Shown here: positions 22,746 through 31,520 of the stretch, piece by piece | How the letters are laid out: every line of letters starts with the position of its first letter | Position numbering within the stretch: position 1 is the stretch's first letter | NCBI RefSeq assembly: GCF_026339955.1 | Contig: NZ_JAPEPW010000001.1 | Coordinates: 4,025,001-4,089,000 of the forward strand | Origin: Streptomyces sp. NBC_01549 | GTDB lineage: Bacteria > Actinomycetota > Actinomycetes > Streptomycetales > Streptomycetaceae | DNA length: 64,000 nt | Direction of reading: 5' to 3' | Translations under genes and position numbers: made by a program | The notes under the pieces: model-generated | Told to the model about the DNA's origin: nothing | The model's database searches: none | The model's input: only the letters and a program-made list of their open reading frames with translations

Positions 22746-23085
22746 TCACGCGTCGGCCCGCTCGCCGCGCCCGGTCGATACCGGGCGGTAACTTCGCGTT
22801 GGGGATCTTCTACGAGGCGGGAGCGGGCCCCCGCAAGGACGCTCGGCGCGCGCCGCGGCGGCCGGAAGGTTCACCTATCAGAGTGAGCGGGAGCGGTGGG
22901 AGGCCAGGCGGGGAAGGGGCGTACCGGGTGAATCGCGGGCCGGGGGTGGACGTCGTACGGAGGAGGGACCGGGACCCGAAAGGGGACGCCCCCACGTATC
23001 CTGAAGGCCTTCCCGGGAGGCGCGGGACCGCCCTTCCAGGAGCCCCCCGACCCGGGAACCCACCCGACTACGAAAGCGGCCAGCC
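22746..23085 (+). other. intergenic region upstream of the DUF6912 gene
   Basis: 340 bases with no credible gene; a 102-codon frame starting at 22799 overlaps the next gene and has unremarkable composition. TATCCT near 22998 could serve as a -10 element for the downstream gene, without a clear -35. The divergent minus-strand promoter for the Rv3235-like gene should also lie here. Confidence 0.4.
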
Positions 23086-23601
23086 ATGCGCGTCTACGTC
23101 CCCCTGACCCTCTCCGGTCTCGCCGAGGCGTACAAGACGGGGGAGCTGGCGGCGGGACCGGTCGTCGCGTACGCCGTCACGCCCGCGTTGCGCGAGTGGT
23201 ACCTCTCCGACGACATCGAGGAACTCGAGTACGCGGCGCTGAACCGGGCCGCGCTGGCCTCGCTGCGGCTGCTCGCGGGGGAGCCTGGGGTCGTACGGCG
23301 GCGGGTGGTCGTCGCGGTCGACGTTCCCGACCGGGCCGCGGTGGCCGATCCCGACCGGGGGCTCGATCCGGCGGCGCTCGGTGAGGTGCGGGTGCCGGGG
23401 CCGGTGGCCCTGTCCAAGGCGGCCGCGGTGCACGTCGACGCCGGTGACGCCGAGAGCGATGTCTCGGCCGCTGTGGACGCGCTCGGGGCGGCCGATCACG
23501 GGGACGACGACGCGCAGTTCACCGTGGACGGGGCCGAGGACCACGAGTTGCTGTGGTTCGCGACGCAGGAGATCCCCAACCTGGTGGGGCTGCTGGACTG
23601 A
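23086..23601 (+). CDS. DUF6912 family protein
   Basis: A 171-residue soluble protein beginning MRVYVPLTLSGLAEAYKTGEL. It has the family pattern LREWYLSDDIEELEYAALNRAA near residue 45 and ends with ELLWFATQEIPNLVGLL. No catalytic motif, signal peptide or membrane segment is visible. The family is actinobacterial and uncharacterised. It is followed at 45 bases by a HAD hydrolase in the same direction and is probably co-transcribed with it. Function unknown. Confidence 0.75.
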   Translation: MRVYVPLTLSGLAEAYKTGELAAGPVVAYAVTPALREWYLSDDIEELEYAALNRAALASLRLLAGEPGVVRRRVVVAVDVPDRAAVADPDRGLDPAALGEVRVPGPVALSKAAAVHVDAGDAESDVSAAVDALGAADHGDDDAQFTVDGAEDHELLWFATQEIPNLVGLLD

Positions 23602-23646
23602 GCCTTCGCCAGGGGCGTTGTCAGTGCGGGCGGGTAGTTTCTTGGT

Positions 23647-24315
23647 ATGGGCAAGCAGGGCGCAGCAGCGCACATCGTGTGGGACTGGAACGGGACGCTG
23701 TTCCACGACAACGCCGCGATCATCGGGGCGACGAACGCGGCGTTCGCCGAGTTGGGGTTGGAGCCGCTCACGCTGAAGCGGTACCGGGAGTTGTACTGCG
23801 TGCCGGTGCCGAAGTTCTACGAGCGGCTGCTGGGGCGGCTGCCGACCAGCGCCGAGTGGGAGGTCATGGACGACACCTTCCATCGGTACTACGCGGAGCA
23901 CCGCACAACGTGCGAGCTCACAGAGGGGGCGGCGGCGCTGCTCGCGGACTGGCGGTCGGCGGGGCGCAGCCAGTCACTGCTGAGCATGTATGTGCATGAG
24001 GAACTGGTGCCGCTGGTCAGGGGGTTCGGGATCGAGCCGCACTTCGTGCGGGTGGAGGGGCGGGTCGGGCCGTCCGGCGGCAGCAAGGCCGAGCACATGG
24101 TGCGGCACATAGGTTCGCTCGCGGGCGTGGACCCGGAGCGCACGGTGGTGATCGGGGACGCCGCCGACGACGCGGTCGCCGCCCTGCACGTGGGGGCGCG
24201 GGCCGTGCTCTACACCGGCGGTTCGCACAGCCGCGCCAGCCTCGAAGGGGTCGGCGTGCCCGTGGTGGACAGCCTGGAGGAGGCGGTCGAGGAGGCCGAG
24301 CGACTGGCGGCGTGA
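23647..24315 (+). CDS. HAD family hydrolase with DWNGT nucleophile motif
   Basis: A 222-residue haloacid-dehalogenase fold protein. Motif I is DWNGT with nucleophile Asp13 and Asn15 at the place where phosphatases usually have the second, acid/base Asp. Motif II is in LLSMYVHEE (Ser near residue 117), and motifs III/IV are SKAEHM and VVIGDAADDAVAALHVG. The four-helix cap (about residues 20-85) is like that of phosphoglycolate phosphatase. Because Asn replaces the general acid, ordinary phosphomonoesterase activity should not be assumed. The substrate is unknown. It probably forms a transcription unit with the preceding DUF6912 gene. Confidence 0.83.
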   Translation: MGKQGAAAHIVWDWNGTLFHDNAAIIGATNAAFAELGLEPLTLKRYRELYCVPVPKFYERLLGRLPTSAEWEVMDDTFHRYYAEHRTTCELTEGAAALLADWRSAGRSQSLLSMYVHEELVPLVRGFGIEPHFVRVEGRVGPSGGSKAEHMVRHIGSLAGVDPERTVVIGDAADDAVAALHVGARAVLYTGGSHSRASLEGVGVPVVDSLEEAVEEAERLAA

Positions 24316-24462
24316 GCGTGAGCGTGCGCGGGAGCCGCGGGTTGAGGAGGGCGCCTACCGCGGGGTGGGGCGGGCCCCTTTCGGCCGGCCCCCGGCCCAG
24401 CAGCGCCCTCTCAAGCGCGCCGGCACTCCCTCAGCCCGCCGGTGCACTCCCCGCAGCGTCCT

Positions 24463-24513
24463 CCCGGCCCACCGGGACTCCCGGCCCACCGGGACTCCCG
24501 GCCCACCGGGACT
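24463..24513. repeat. three tandem 17-bp units
   Basis: CCCGGCCCACCGGGACT occurs three times without a gap at 24463-24479, 24480-24496 and 24497-24513. It is flanked by two copies of TCAGCCCGCCGGTGC. Each unit contains CCCGG/CCGGG arms that can pair. It lies directly downstream of the DJ-1-like gene and may act as its terminator. Confidence 0.8.
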
Positions 24514-24516
24514 CGT

Positions 24517-25083
24517 TCAGCCCGCCGGTGCCTTCGCCCTGAGCACCGTGAGGAACTCGCGCATCCAGGCCGGGTGGTCCGGCCAGGCGCGGGCCGAGAC
24601 GAGGGTGCCGTCGACCACCGCCTCCGCGTCCTGGAAGGTCGCGCCGGCCGCCTGCATGTCCAGTTCCAGTGCCGGGTACGCGGTGACGCGGCGGCCGCGC
24701 AGGGCGTCGGCGGCGGCCGTGAGGAGGGGGCCGTGGCAGATCTGGGCCACGGGCTTGTCCGCGTCGAAGAAGGACTTGAGGATCTTGCGGAGTTCGGGGT
24801 CGTTGCGGAGGTACTCGGGCGCGCGGCCGCCCGGGATCACCACGGCGGCGTACTGGCCGGGATCGACCTCCGAGAACGCGAGGTCGGCGGGCCAGGTGTA
24901 GCCGGGCTTCTCCGTGTACGTGTCGAAGCCGGGTTCGAAGTCGTGGACCACGAAGCGGAGCTTCTTGCGGGTGGGGGCCGCGATATGGACCTCGTAGCCC
25001 TCTTCGAGCAGGCGCTGGTAGGGATACAGGACCTCCAGTGATTCTGCCGCGTCGCCGGTGACCATCAGGATCTTCGGTGTCAT
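24517..25083 (-). CDS. DJ-1/PfpI family protein
   Basis: A 188-residue class I glutamine-amidotransferase-like protein of the DJ-1/PfpI group. The nucleophile elbow carries Cys116 in PVAQICHGPLL, the preceding strand ends in VVIPGGRAPEYLRND, and an acidic residue near position 14-17 (DAAESLE) is placed to interact with the Cys. Members act as proteases, chaperones or glyoxalase/deglycase-type enzymes; the exact activity cannot be read here. The ATG at 25083 has AAGGGAG upstream. Monocistronic, next to a tandem-repeat terminator-like block. Confidence 0.87.
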   Translation of the reverse strand: MTPKILMVTGDAAESLEVLYPYQRLLEEGYEVHIAAPTRKKLRFVVHDFEPGFDTYTEKPGYTWPADLAFSEVDPGQYAAVVIPGGRAPEYLRNDPELRKILKSFFDADKPVAQICHGPLLTAAADALRGRRVTAYPALELDMQAAGATFQDAEAVVDGTLVSARAWPDHPAWMREFLTVLRAKAPAG

Positions 25084-25767
25084 GTCGGTGCCGCTCCCTT
25101 CGGTGGAGCTTCAGCGGGGCCCGGCCGGTCCCAGCGGGACGCGGAGGGGATACAGCTCTATTCCGCCTCCACCCCGCCGTCCTCGTCAACGTGATGCCGC
25201 GGGAGGGGGTTGCCGGAGGACTGCACGTTCCCGCCCCTTTCGTCCCTGTGCATATTGTCAAAGTTCCACCCCCGGTTTTGTACACATACGGCTCATGACG
25301 GGCCCGGGGTAGGGAGCGATAGCCTGGTGGCGTGATCAGCGCGATATCTCGCGGGGGCCGAGTTGCCCCTGCCTCGCGCCCGGAGCGCACGGACGACATC
25401 CGTGACCGGGCGGCGGTCGCTGATCTTCATGGGCGGGACGGAGCGGCGACCGCGGCAAGCACCAGCGGAAACGCGGCCGCAAGCAAAAGCGCAAGCGCGG
25501 GCGGTGACGCGGGCGCAAGCGGAATCGCAGGCGCCGGCGGGATCGCGAGCGTGCTCCGTAGGCCGCGGACACCCCGGGGACGGACGCCGCGGAGAGCAGC
25601 GTCACAGTCGCCACGGGCCCCGAGAATGGCCGATATCCCCCCGCTCATCTCTCCATGCGGCATAGCGTCGGACCAGACCGGACACCCCGCGTCGCGGCGC
25701 TACGTCGGAGAAGAGACCGTACTTCTTTCTACGTCACGCAACGGCGCGCGACAGGAGCCAGAGGACA
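25084..25767 (+). other. long intergenic region upstream of glutamate dehydrogenase
   Basis: 684 bases with no gene I can support. The left part (25250-25300) is locally AT-richer (TATTGTCAAAG, TTTTGTACACAT) and may hold a promoter. TAGCCT at 25320-25325 sits seven bases before a GTG at 25332 that opens a 165-codon plus-strand frame. That layout resembles a leaderless start, but the frame's third positions lack the expected GC bias and it runs 62 bases into the dehydrogenase gene. The middle (25450-25560) is a low-complexity GCAAGC-rich stretch. AGGAG precedes the dehydrogenase ATG. Confidence 0.45.
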
Positions 25768-28700
25768 ATGCAGACCAAGCTGGACGAAGCCAAGGCCGAG
25801 CTGCTCGAGAGGGCTGCCCGGGTAGCTGAGAACAGCCCGGTCGGGGGGCACCTACCGACTGGGACGACGAGCGAGGGCACTCCGGACAAGGACACCGTGC
25901 TCGCGTTCCTCCAGCGCTACTACCTGCACACCGCCCCGGAGGACCTGACCGACCGCGACCCGGTCGACGTCTTCGGAGCCGCCTTCTCGCACTACCGGCT
26001 GGCCGAGAATCGCCCCCAGGGCACGGCCAACGTCCGAGTGCACACGCCCACCGTCGAGGAGAACGGCTGGACCTGCAGCCACTCCGTCGTCGAGGTCGTG
26101 ACCGACGACATGCCCTTCCTCGTCGACTCGGTCACCAACGAGCTGTCCCGGCAGAGCCGTGGCATCCACGTCGTCATCCACCCGCAGTTCGTCGTACGGC
26201 GCGATCTGACCGGCGAGCTCATCGAGGTGCTGCCCGGCCGGCCCACCCTCGAGGAACTGCCGCACGACGCGCACGTCGAGTCCTGGATCCACGTCGAGAT
26301 GGACCGTGAGACCGACCGTGCCGACCTGAAGCAGATCACCGCCGATCTGCTGCGCGTCCTGTCCGACGCCCGCGAGGCCGTCGAGGACTGGGAGAAGATG
26401 CGCGACGCCGCGCTGCGCATCGCCGAGGAACTGCCCACCGAGCCGACCGCCGACGACCTGCGCGACCAGGAGGTCGAGGAGGCCCGTGAGCTGCTGCGCT
26501 GGCTCTCGGACGACCACTTCACCTTCCTGGGGTTCCGCGAGTACGAGCTGCGCGACGACGACTCGCTGGCCGCCGTCCCCGGCACCGGACTCGGCATCCT
26601 GCGCTCCGACCCGCAGCACGGCGGTGAGGACAGCCACCCGGTCAGCCCGTCCTTCGAGCGGCTGCCCGCCGACGCCCGCGCCAAGGCCCGTGAGCACAAG
26701 CTGCTCGTCCTCACCAAGGCCAACAGCCGCGCCACCGTGCACCGACCGTCGTACCTCGACTACATCGGTGTGAAGAAGTTCGACGCCGAGGGCAACGTCA
26801 TCGGTGAGCGGCGCTTCCTGGGCCTGTTCTCCTCGGCCGCGTACACCGAGTCCGTGCGCCGCGTCCCCGTGGTCCGCCGCAAGGTCGAGGAGGTCCTCAA
26901 GGGCGCGGGCTTCTCGCCCAACAGCCACGACGGCCGTGACCTGCTCCAGATCCTGGAGACCTACCCCCGCGACGAGCTCTTCCAGACGCCCCCCGACGAG
27001 CTGCGCTCCATCGTCACCAGCGTCCTCTACCTCCAGGAGCGGCGCCGGCTGCGCCTCTACCTGCGCCAGGACGAGTACGGCCGCTACTACTCGGCCCTTG
27101 TCTACCTCCCGCGCGACCGCTACACCACCGGGGTGCGCCTCAGGATCATCGACATCCTGAAGGAGGAGCTGAACGGCACCAGCGTCGACTTCACCGCCTG
27201 GAACACCGAGTCGATCCTCTCCCGGCTGCACTTCGTGGTCCGGGTCCCGCAGGGCACCGAGCTGCCGCAGCTCAGCGACGCGGACAAGGACCGGATCGAG
27301 GCGCGCCTGGTCGAGGCCGCCCGCTCCTGGGCCGACGGTTTCGCCGAGGCGCTGAACGCCGAGTGCGGCGAGGAGCGCGCGGCCGAGCTGCTGCGCCGCT
27401 ACGGCAGCGCCTTCCCCGAGGGCTACAAGGCCGACCACACCCCGCGCGCGGCGGTCGCCGACCTGGTCCACCTGGAGAAGCTCACCCAGGACCGGAGCAA
27501 GGACTTCGCGCTCAGCCTGTACGAGCCGGTCGGTGCCGGTCCCGGCGAGCGCCGCTTCAAGATCTACCGCACCGGCGAGCAGGTCTCCCTCTCCGCGGTC
27601 CTGCCGGCCCTCAACCGGATGGGCGTCGAGGTCACCGACGAGCGCCCGTACGAGCTGCGCTGCTCGGACCGTACGACGGCCTGGATCTACGACTTCGGGC
27701 TGCGTCTGCCCAAGTCCCTGAACGGCAACGGCGACTACCTCGGCGACGACGGCCGCGAGCGTTTCCAGGAGGCCTTCGCCGCCACCTGGACCGGCGAGGC
27801 CGAGATCGACGGCTTCAACGCCCTGGTGCTGAGCGCCGGGCTGACCTGGCGGCAGGCGATGGTGCTGCGCGCGTACGCCAAGTACCTGCGCCAGGCCGGC
27901 TCCACCTTCAGCCAGGACTACATGGAGAACACCCTCCGCAACAACGTCCACACCACCCGGCTGCTGATCTCCCTCTTCGAGGCGCGGATGTCGCCGGAGC
28001 GCCAGCACGCCGGTGTCGAGCTGACCGACGCCCTGAGGGAGGAGCTGGACGCCGCTCTCGACCAGGTGGCCAGCCTGGACGAGGACCGCATCCTGCGTTC
28101 CTTCCTCACCCTCATCAAGGCGACCCTGCGCACCAACTTCTTCCAGGAGGCGCTGGGCGGCAAGCCGCACGAGTACGTCTCCATGAAGTTCGACCCGCAG
28201 GCCATCCCGGACCTGCCGGCGCCGCGGCCGGCGTACGAGATCTGGGTGTACTCGCCGAAGGTGGAGGGCGTGCACCTGCGCTTCGGCAAGGTCGCGCGTG
28301 GTGGTCTGCGCTGGTCCGACCGGCGGGAGGACTTCCGTACGGAGATCCTGGGCCTGGTCAAGGCGCAGATGGTGAAGAACACTGTCATCGTGCCCGTCGG
28401 CGCCAAGGGCGGCTTCGTCGCCAAGCAGCTGCCCGACCCGTCCGTGGACCGCGACGCCTGGCTCGCGGAGGGCATCCGCAGCTACCGGACCTTCATCTCG
28501 GCGCTGCTCGACATCACCGACAACCTGGTCGCCGGTGCGGTCGTGCCCCCGGTGGACGTGGTCCGGCACGACGGGGAGGACACCTATCTGGTCGTCGCCG
28601 CCGACAAGGGCACCGCGACCTTCTCCGACATCGCCAACGAGGTCGCCGAGAGCTACAACTTCTGGCTCGGGGACGCCTTCGCCTCCGGCGGCTCGGCCGG

Positions 28701-30708
28701 TTACGACCACAAGAAGATGGGCATCACCGCGCGCGGTGCCTGGGAGTCCGTGAAGCGGCACTTCCGGGAGCTGGGCGTCGACACCCAGACCGAGGACTTC
28801 ACCGTCGTCGGCGTCGGTGACATGTCCGGTGACGTGTTCGGCAACGGCATGCTGCTCTCCGAGCACATCCGTGTGGTCGCCGCCTTCGACCACCGGCACA
28901 TCTTCCTCGACCCGACCCCGGACGCGGAGACCTCGTACGCCGAGCGCCGCCGTCTCTTCGAGCTGCCGCGCTCGTCCTGGGCCGACTACGACACCGAGCT
29001 GATCTCGGCCGGCGGCGGTGTCTTCCCGCGGACCGCCAAGGCGATCCCGGTCAACGCGCACATCCGCGAGGCCCTCGGCATCGAGCGCGGTGTCACCAAG
29101 ATGACCCCGGCCGACCTGATGAAGGCGATCCTGCAGGCGCCGGTCGACCTGCTGTGGAACGGCGGCATCGGTACGTACGTCAAGGCGTCCACCGAGTCGC
29201 ACGCGGACGTCGGCGACAAGGCCAACGACGCGATCCGCGTCGACGGCGCCGACCTGCGCGTCAAGGTCGTCGGCGAGGGCGGCAACCTCGGTTTGACCCA
29301 GCTGGGCCGCATCGAGTTCGCACAGCACGGCGGCAAGATCAACACCGACGCCATCGACAACAGCGCGGGCGTGGACACCTCCGACCACGAGGTGAACATC
29401 AAGATCCTGCTCAACGCGGTGGTGGCCAACGGCGATCTGACCGTCAAGCAGCGCAACAAGCTGCTCGCCGAGATGACCGACGAGGTCGGCGCCCTGGTCC
29501 TGCGCAACAACTACGCGCAGAACGTGGCGATCGCCAACGCGCTGGCCCAGTCCCCGAGCATGCTCCACGCCCAGCAGCGCTTCATGCGCTTCCTGGTCAG
29601 GGAGGGCCACCTCGACCGGGCGCTGGAGTTCCTGCCCAACGAGCGGCAGATCCGTGAGCGGCTCAACTCCGGGCAGGGTCTGACCGGTCCGGAGACGGCC
29701 GTGCTCCTCGCGTACACGAAGATCACCGTCGCCGACGAGCTGCTCTCCACCTCGCTGCCCGACGACCCGTACCTGCAGAGCCTGCTGTTCGCGTACTTCC
29801 CCACCGCGCTGCGCAAGAAGTTCCGTGAGCAGATGGAGGGGCACGCGCTGCGCCGTGAGATCGTGACGACCGTTCTGGTCAACGACACGGTCAACACGGG
29901 TGGTACGAGCTTCCTGCACCGCCTCCGTGAGGAGACGGGCGCGTCGCTGGAGGAGATCGTCCGGGCGCAGACCGCGGCCCGCGCGATCTTCGGGGCGAGC
30001 GAGACGTGGGACGCGGTGGAGGGGCTCGACAATGTCGTCGACGCGGGCGTCCAGACGCGGATCCGCCTGCATGCGCGCCGGCTCGTCGAGCGCGGCACGC
30101 GCTGGCTGCTCAACAACCGGCCGCAGCCGCTCCAGCTCGCCGAGAACATCTCCTTCTTCCACGACGGGGTCGCGCAGGTCTGGGGCGAGCTGCCCAAGCT
30201 GCTGCGCGGCGCGGACCTGGAGTGGTACCAGCAGATCTTCGAGGAGCTGACGGGCGCCGGTGTGCCCGAGGAGCTCGCCACGAGCGTGGCAGGCTTCTCG
30301 TCGGCCTTCCCGACGCTGGACATCGTCGCGGTGGCCGACCGCATGGACAAGAACCCGATGGCCGTCGCCGAGGTCTACTACGACCTCGCCGACCGCCTGA
30401 GCATCACCCAGCTCATGGACCGCATCATCGAGCTCCCGCGTGCAGACCGCTGGCAGTCCATGGCCCGCGCCTCGATCCGCGAGGACCTGTACGCGGCCCA
30501 CGCGGCGCTCACCGCGGACGTGCTCGCCGTAGGCAACGACACCTCGACCCCGGAGCAGCGCTTCAAGGCCTGGGAGGAGAAGAACGCCGCGATCCTGGGC
30601 CGTGCCCGCACTACCCTGGAGGAGATCCAGACTTCGGACTCCTTCGATCTGGCGAACCTGTCGGTGGCGATGCGCACGATGCGGACGCTGCTGCGGACGC
30701 ACTCGTAG
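25768..30708 (+). CDS. NAD-specific glutamate dehydrogenase, large (180 kDa) class
   Basis: A 1646-residue enzyme of the large NAD-GDH class first described in Streptomyces clavuligerus. It interconverts glutamate and 2-oxoglutarate plus ammonia, mainly in the catabolic direction. The N-terminal 700 residues contain ACT-like regulatory segments (for example DDMPFLVDSVTNELSR). The catalytic core lies around residues 800-1260, with VARGGLRWSDRREDFRTE, the Lys-containing VPVGAKGGFV block, VGVGDMSGDVFGNGML and the nucleotide-binding KVVGEGGNLGLTQLGR. A long helical C-terminal region follows. Length and order match the class. The start MQTKLDEAK at 25768 has AGGAG nearby. It is monocistronic, followed by a strong terminator. 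Confidence 0.96.
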   Translation: MQTKLDEAKAELLERAARVAENSPVGGHLPTGTTSEGTPDKDTVLAFLQRYYLHTAPEDLTDRDPVDVFGAAFSHYRLAENRPQGTANVRVHTPTVEENGWTCSHSVVEVVTDDMPFLVDSVTNELSRQSRGIHVVIHPQFVVRRDLTGELIEVLPGRPTLEELPHDAHVESWIHVEMDRETDRADLKQITADLLRVLSDAREAVEDWEKMRDAALRIAEELPTEPTADDLRDQEVEEARELLRWLSDDHFTFLGFREYELRDDDSLAAVPGTGLGILRSDPQHGGEDSHPVSPSFERLPADARAKAREHKLLVLTKANSRATVHRPSYLDYIGVKKFDAEGNVIGERRFLGLFSSAAYTESVRRVPVVRRKVEEVLKGAGFSPNSHDGRDLLQILETYPRDELFQTPPDELRSIVTSVLYLQERRRLRLYLRQDEYGRYYSALVYLPRDRYTTGVRLRIIDILKEELNGTSVDFTAWNTESILSRLHFVVRVPQGTELPQLSDADKDRIEARLVEAARSWADGFAEALNAECGEERAAELLRRYGSAFPEGYKADHTPRAAVADLVHLEKLTQDRSKDFALSLYEPVGAGPGERRFKIYRTGEQVSLSAVLPALNRMGVEVTDERPYELRCSDRTTAWIYDFGLRLPKSLNGNGDYLGDDGRERFQEAFAATWTGEAEIDGFNALVLSAGLTWRQAMVLRAYAKYLRQAGSTFSQDYMENTLRNNVHTTRLLISLFEARMSPERQHAGVELTDALREELDAALDQVASLDEDRILRSFLTLIKATLRTNFFQEALGGKPHEYVSMKFDPQAIPDLPAPRPAYEIWVYSPKVEGVHLRFGKVARGGLRWSDRREDFRTEILGLVKAQMVKNTVIVPVGAKGGFVAKQLPDPSVDRDAWLAEGIRSYRTFISALLDITDNLVAGAVVPPVDVVRHDGEDTYLVVAADKGTATFSDIANEVAESYNFWLGDAFASGGSAGYDHKKMGITARGAWESVKRHFRELGVDTQTEDFTVVGVGDMSGDVFGNGMLLSEHIRVVAAFDHRHIFLDPTPDAETSYAERRRLFELPRSSWADYDTELISAGGGVFPRTAKAIPVNAHIREALGIERGVTKMTPADLMKAILQAPVDLLWNGGIGTYVKASTESHADVGDKANDAIRVDGADLRVKVVGEGGNLGLTQLGRIEFAQHGGKINTDAIDNSAGVDTSDHEVNIKILLNAVVANGDLTVKQRNKLLAEMTDEVGALVLRNNYAQNVAIANALAQSPSMLHAQQRFMRFLVREGHLDRALEFLPNERQIRERLNSGQGLTGPETAVLLAYTKITVADELLSTSLPDDPYLQSLLFAYFPTALRKKFREQMEGHALRREIVTTVLVNDTVNTGGTSFLHRLREETGASLEEIVRAQTAARAIFGASETWDAVEGLDNVVDAGVQTRIRLHARRLVERGTRWLLNNRPQPLQLAENISFFHDGVAQVWGELPKLLRGADLEWYQQIFEELTGAGVPEELATSVAGFSSAFPTLDIVAVADRMDKNPMAVAEVYYDLADRLSITQLMDRIIELPRADRWQSMARASIREDLYAAHAALTADVLAVGNDTSTPEQRFKAWEEKNAAILGRARTTLEEIQTSDSFDLANLSVAMRTMRTLLRTHS

Positions 30709-30775
30709 GTCACCTCTGGGTGCGCTCGAGTCACTCCTGAGTGCACCTGTTTCACTCGATCGGATGTACGTCGAT

Positions 30776-30810
30776 GGGGCAGCCCCGGCCGGAATGGCCG
30801 GGGCTGCCCC
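30776..30810 (+). terminator. terminator after glutamate dehydrogenase
   Basis: Perfect 15-bp stem GGGGCAGCCCCGGCC (30776-30790) / GGCCGGGGCTGCCCC (30796-30810) with the loop GGAAT, followed by TGTTT. Confidence 0.92.
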
Positions 30811-30920
30811 TGTTTGCGCAGGTGGGGGCAAGCGTCTTGGTCGCCCTCTTGCCTCGCTCTTGCAGATCTCTCGGGGAAAACGCAACCAGAATTTACCTAT
30901 TGCTGATAAAAGGGACAATT

Positions 30921-31433
30921 GTGACTGTGAACCTCTCCGAGGGGCGGGCCCGTGTAGGCCGACAGGCCCCCGCACCGGCCCAGCCCGCACCAGCCGCCGC
31001 TCCTGCCGGGGTGATCGGAAGGGCCCGGCGGATCGCCCTCGAAGTGGTGAAGTTCTCGGCCGTCGGCGGCAGCGGCATCGCGGTCAACTTCCTGGTCTTC
31101 AACCTCCTCCTGCACGGCCTGAAGTGGCCCCCGATGGTCGCCACGGTCATCGCCAGCTGCGTCGCCATGGGCAGCAACTACCTCGGCTTCCGCTTCTTCG
31201 CCTACCGCGACCGGGCCTCGCGCACCCGACGTCAGATCGCCCTGTTCTTCGCCTTCAGCGGCATCGGCGTCGTCATGGAGAGCGCGCTCTTCTATGTCGG
31301 CTACCACGGCCTGGGCATGACCAGCCCGCTCGGCTCCAACCTGGCCAAGGCGCTGTCGATCGTACTGGCCTCGGCCTTCCGGTTCCTGGTGTACCGCACA
31401 TGGGTGTTCGAACAGGTGAAACACAGTCGCTAG
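30921..31433 (+). CDS. GtrA family membrane protein
   Basis: A 170-residue protein. A 40-residue Ala/Pro-rich cytoplasmic N-terminus precedes four membrane helices (about residues 45-65, 72-92, 108-128 and 138-158). The family pattern KFSAVGGSGIAVNFLVFNLLL and, near the end, RFLVYRTWVF are present. GtrA proteins are thought to flip or present lipid-linked sugars for glycosylation of surface polymers. The start is GTG 30921, with AAAAGGGAC upstream; a GTG two codons later is an alternative. It is the first of a plus-strand set of envelope-glycan genes (GtrA, GT2-glycerophosphotransferase, GT4), so it probably supplies a sugar for the same polymer. Confidence 0.88.
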   Translation: MTVNLSEGRARVGRQAPAPAQPAPAAAPAGVIGRARRIALEVVKFSAVGGSGIAVNFLVFNLLLHGLKWPPMVATVIASCVAMGSNYLGFRFFAYRDRASRTRRQIALFFAFSGIGVVMESALFYVGYHGLGMTSPLGSNLAKALSIVLASAFRFLVYRTWVFEQVKHSR

Positions 31434-31520
31434 ACAGCCGCTCGCAACCCTTTGCGGGCGATCCGCATCTACCTAAGCGGTACGCAAATGGACTAGATCG
31501 CCTAGGTTGAACCGTCAGGA

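Noticed and set aside
22799..23107. 102-codon frame overlapping the start of the DUF6912 gene
   Set aside because: Overlaps a conserved gene in another frame and has no motif or ribosome site.
25852..30990. 1712-codon minus-strand frame across glutamate dehydrogenase
   Set aside because: Antisense shadow of a long high-GC gene; no family motifs.
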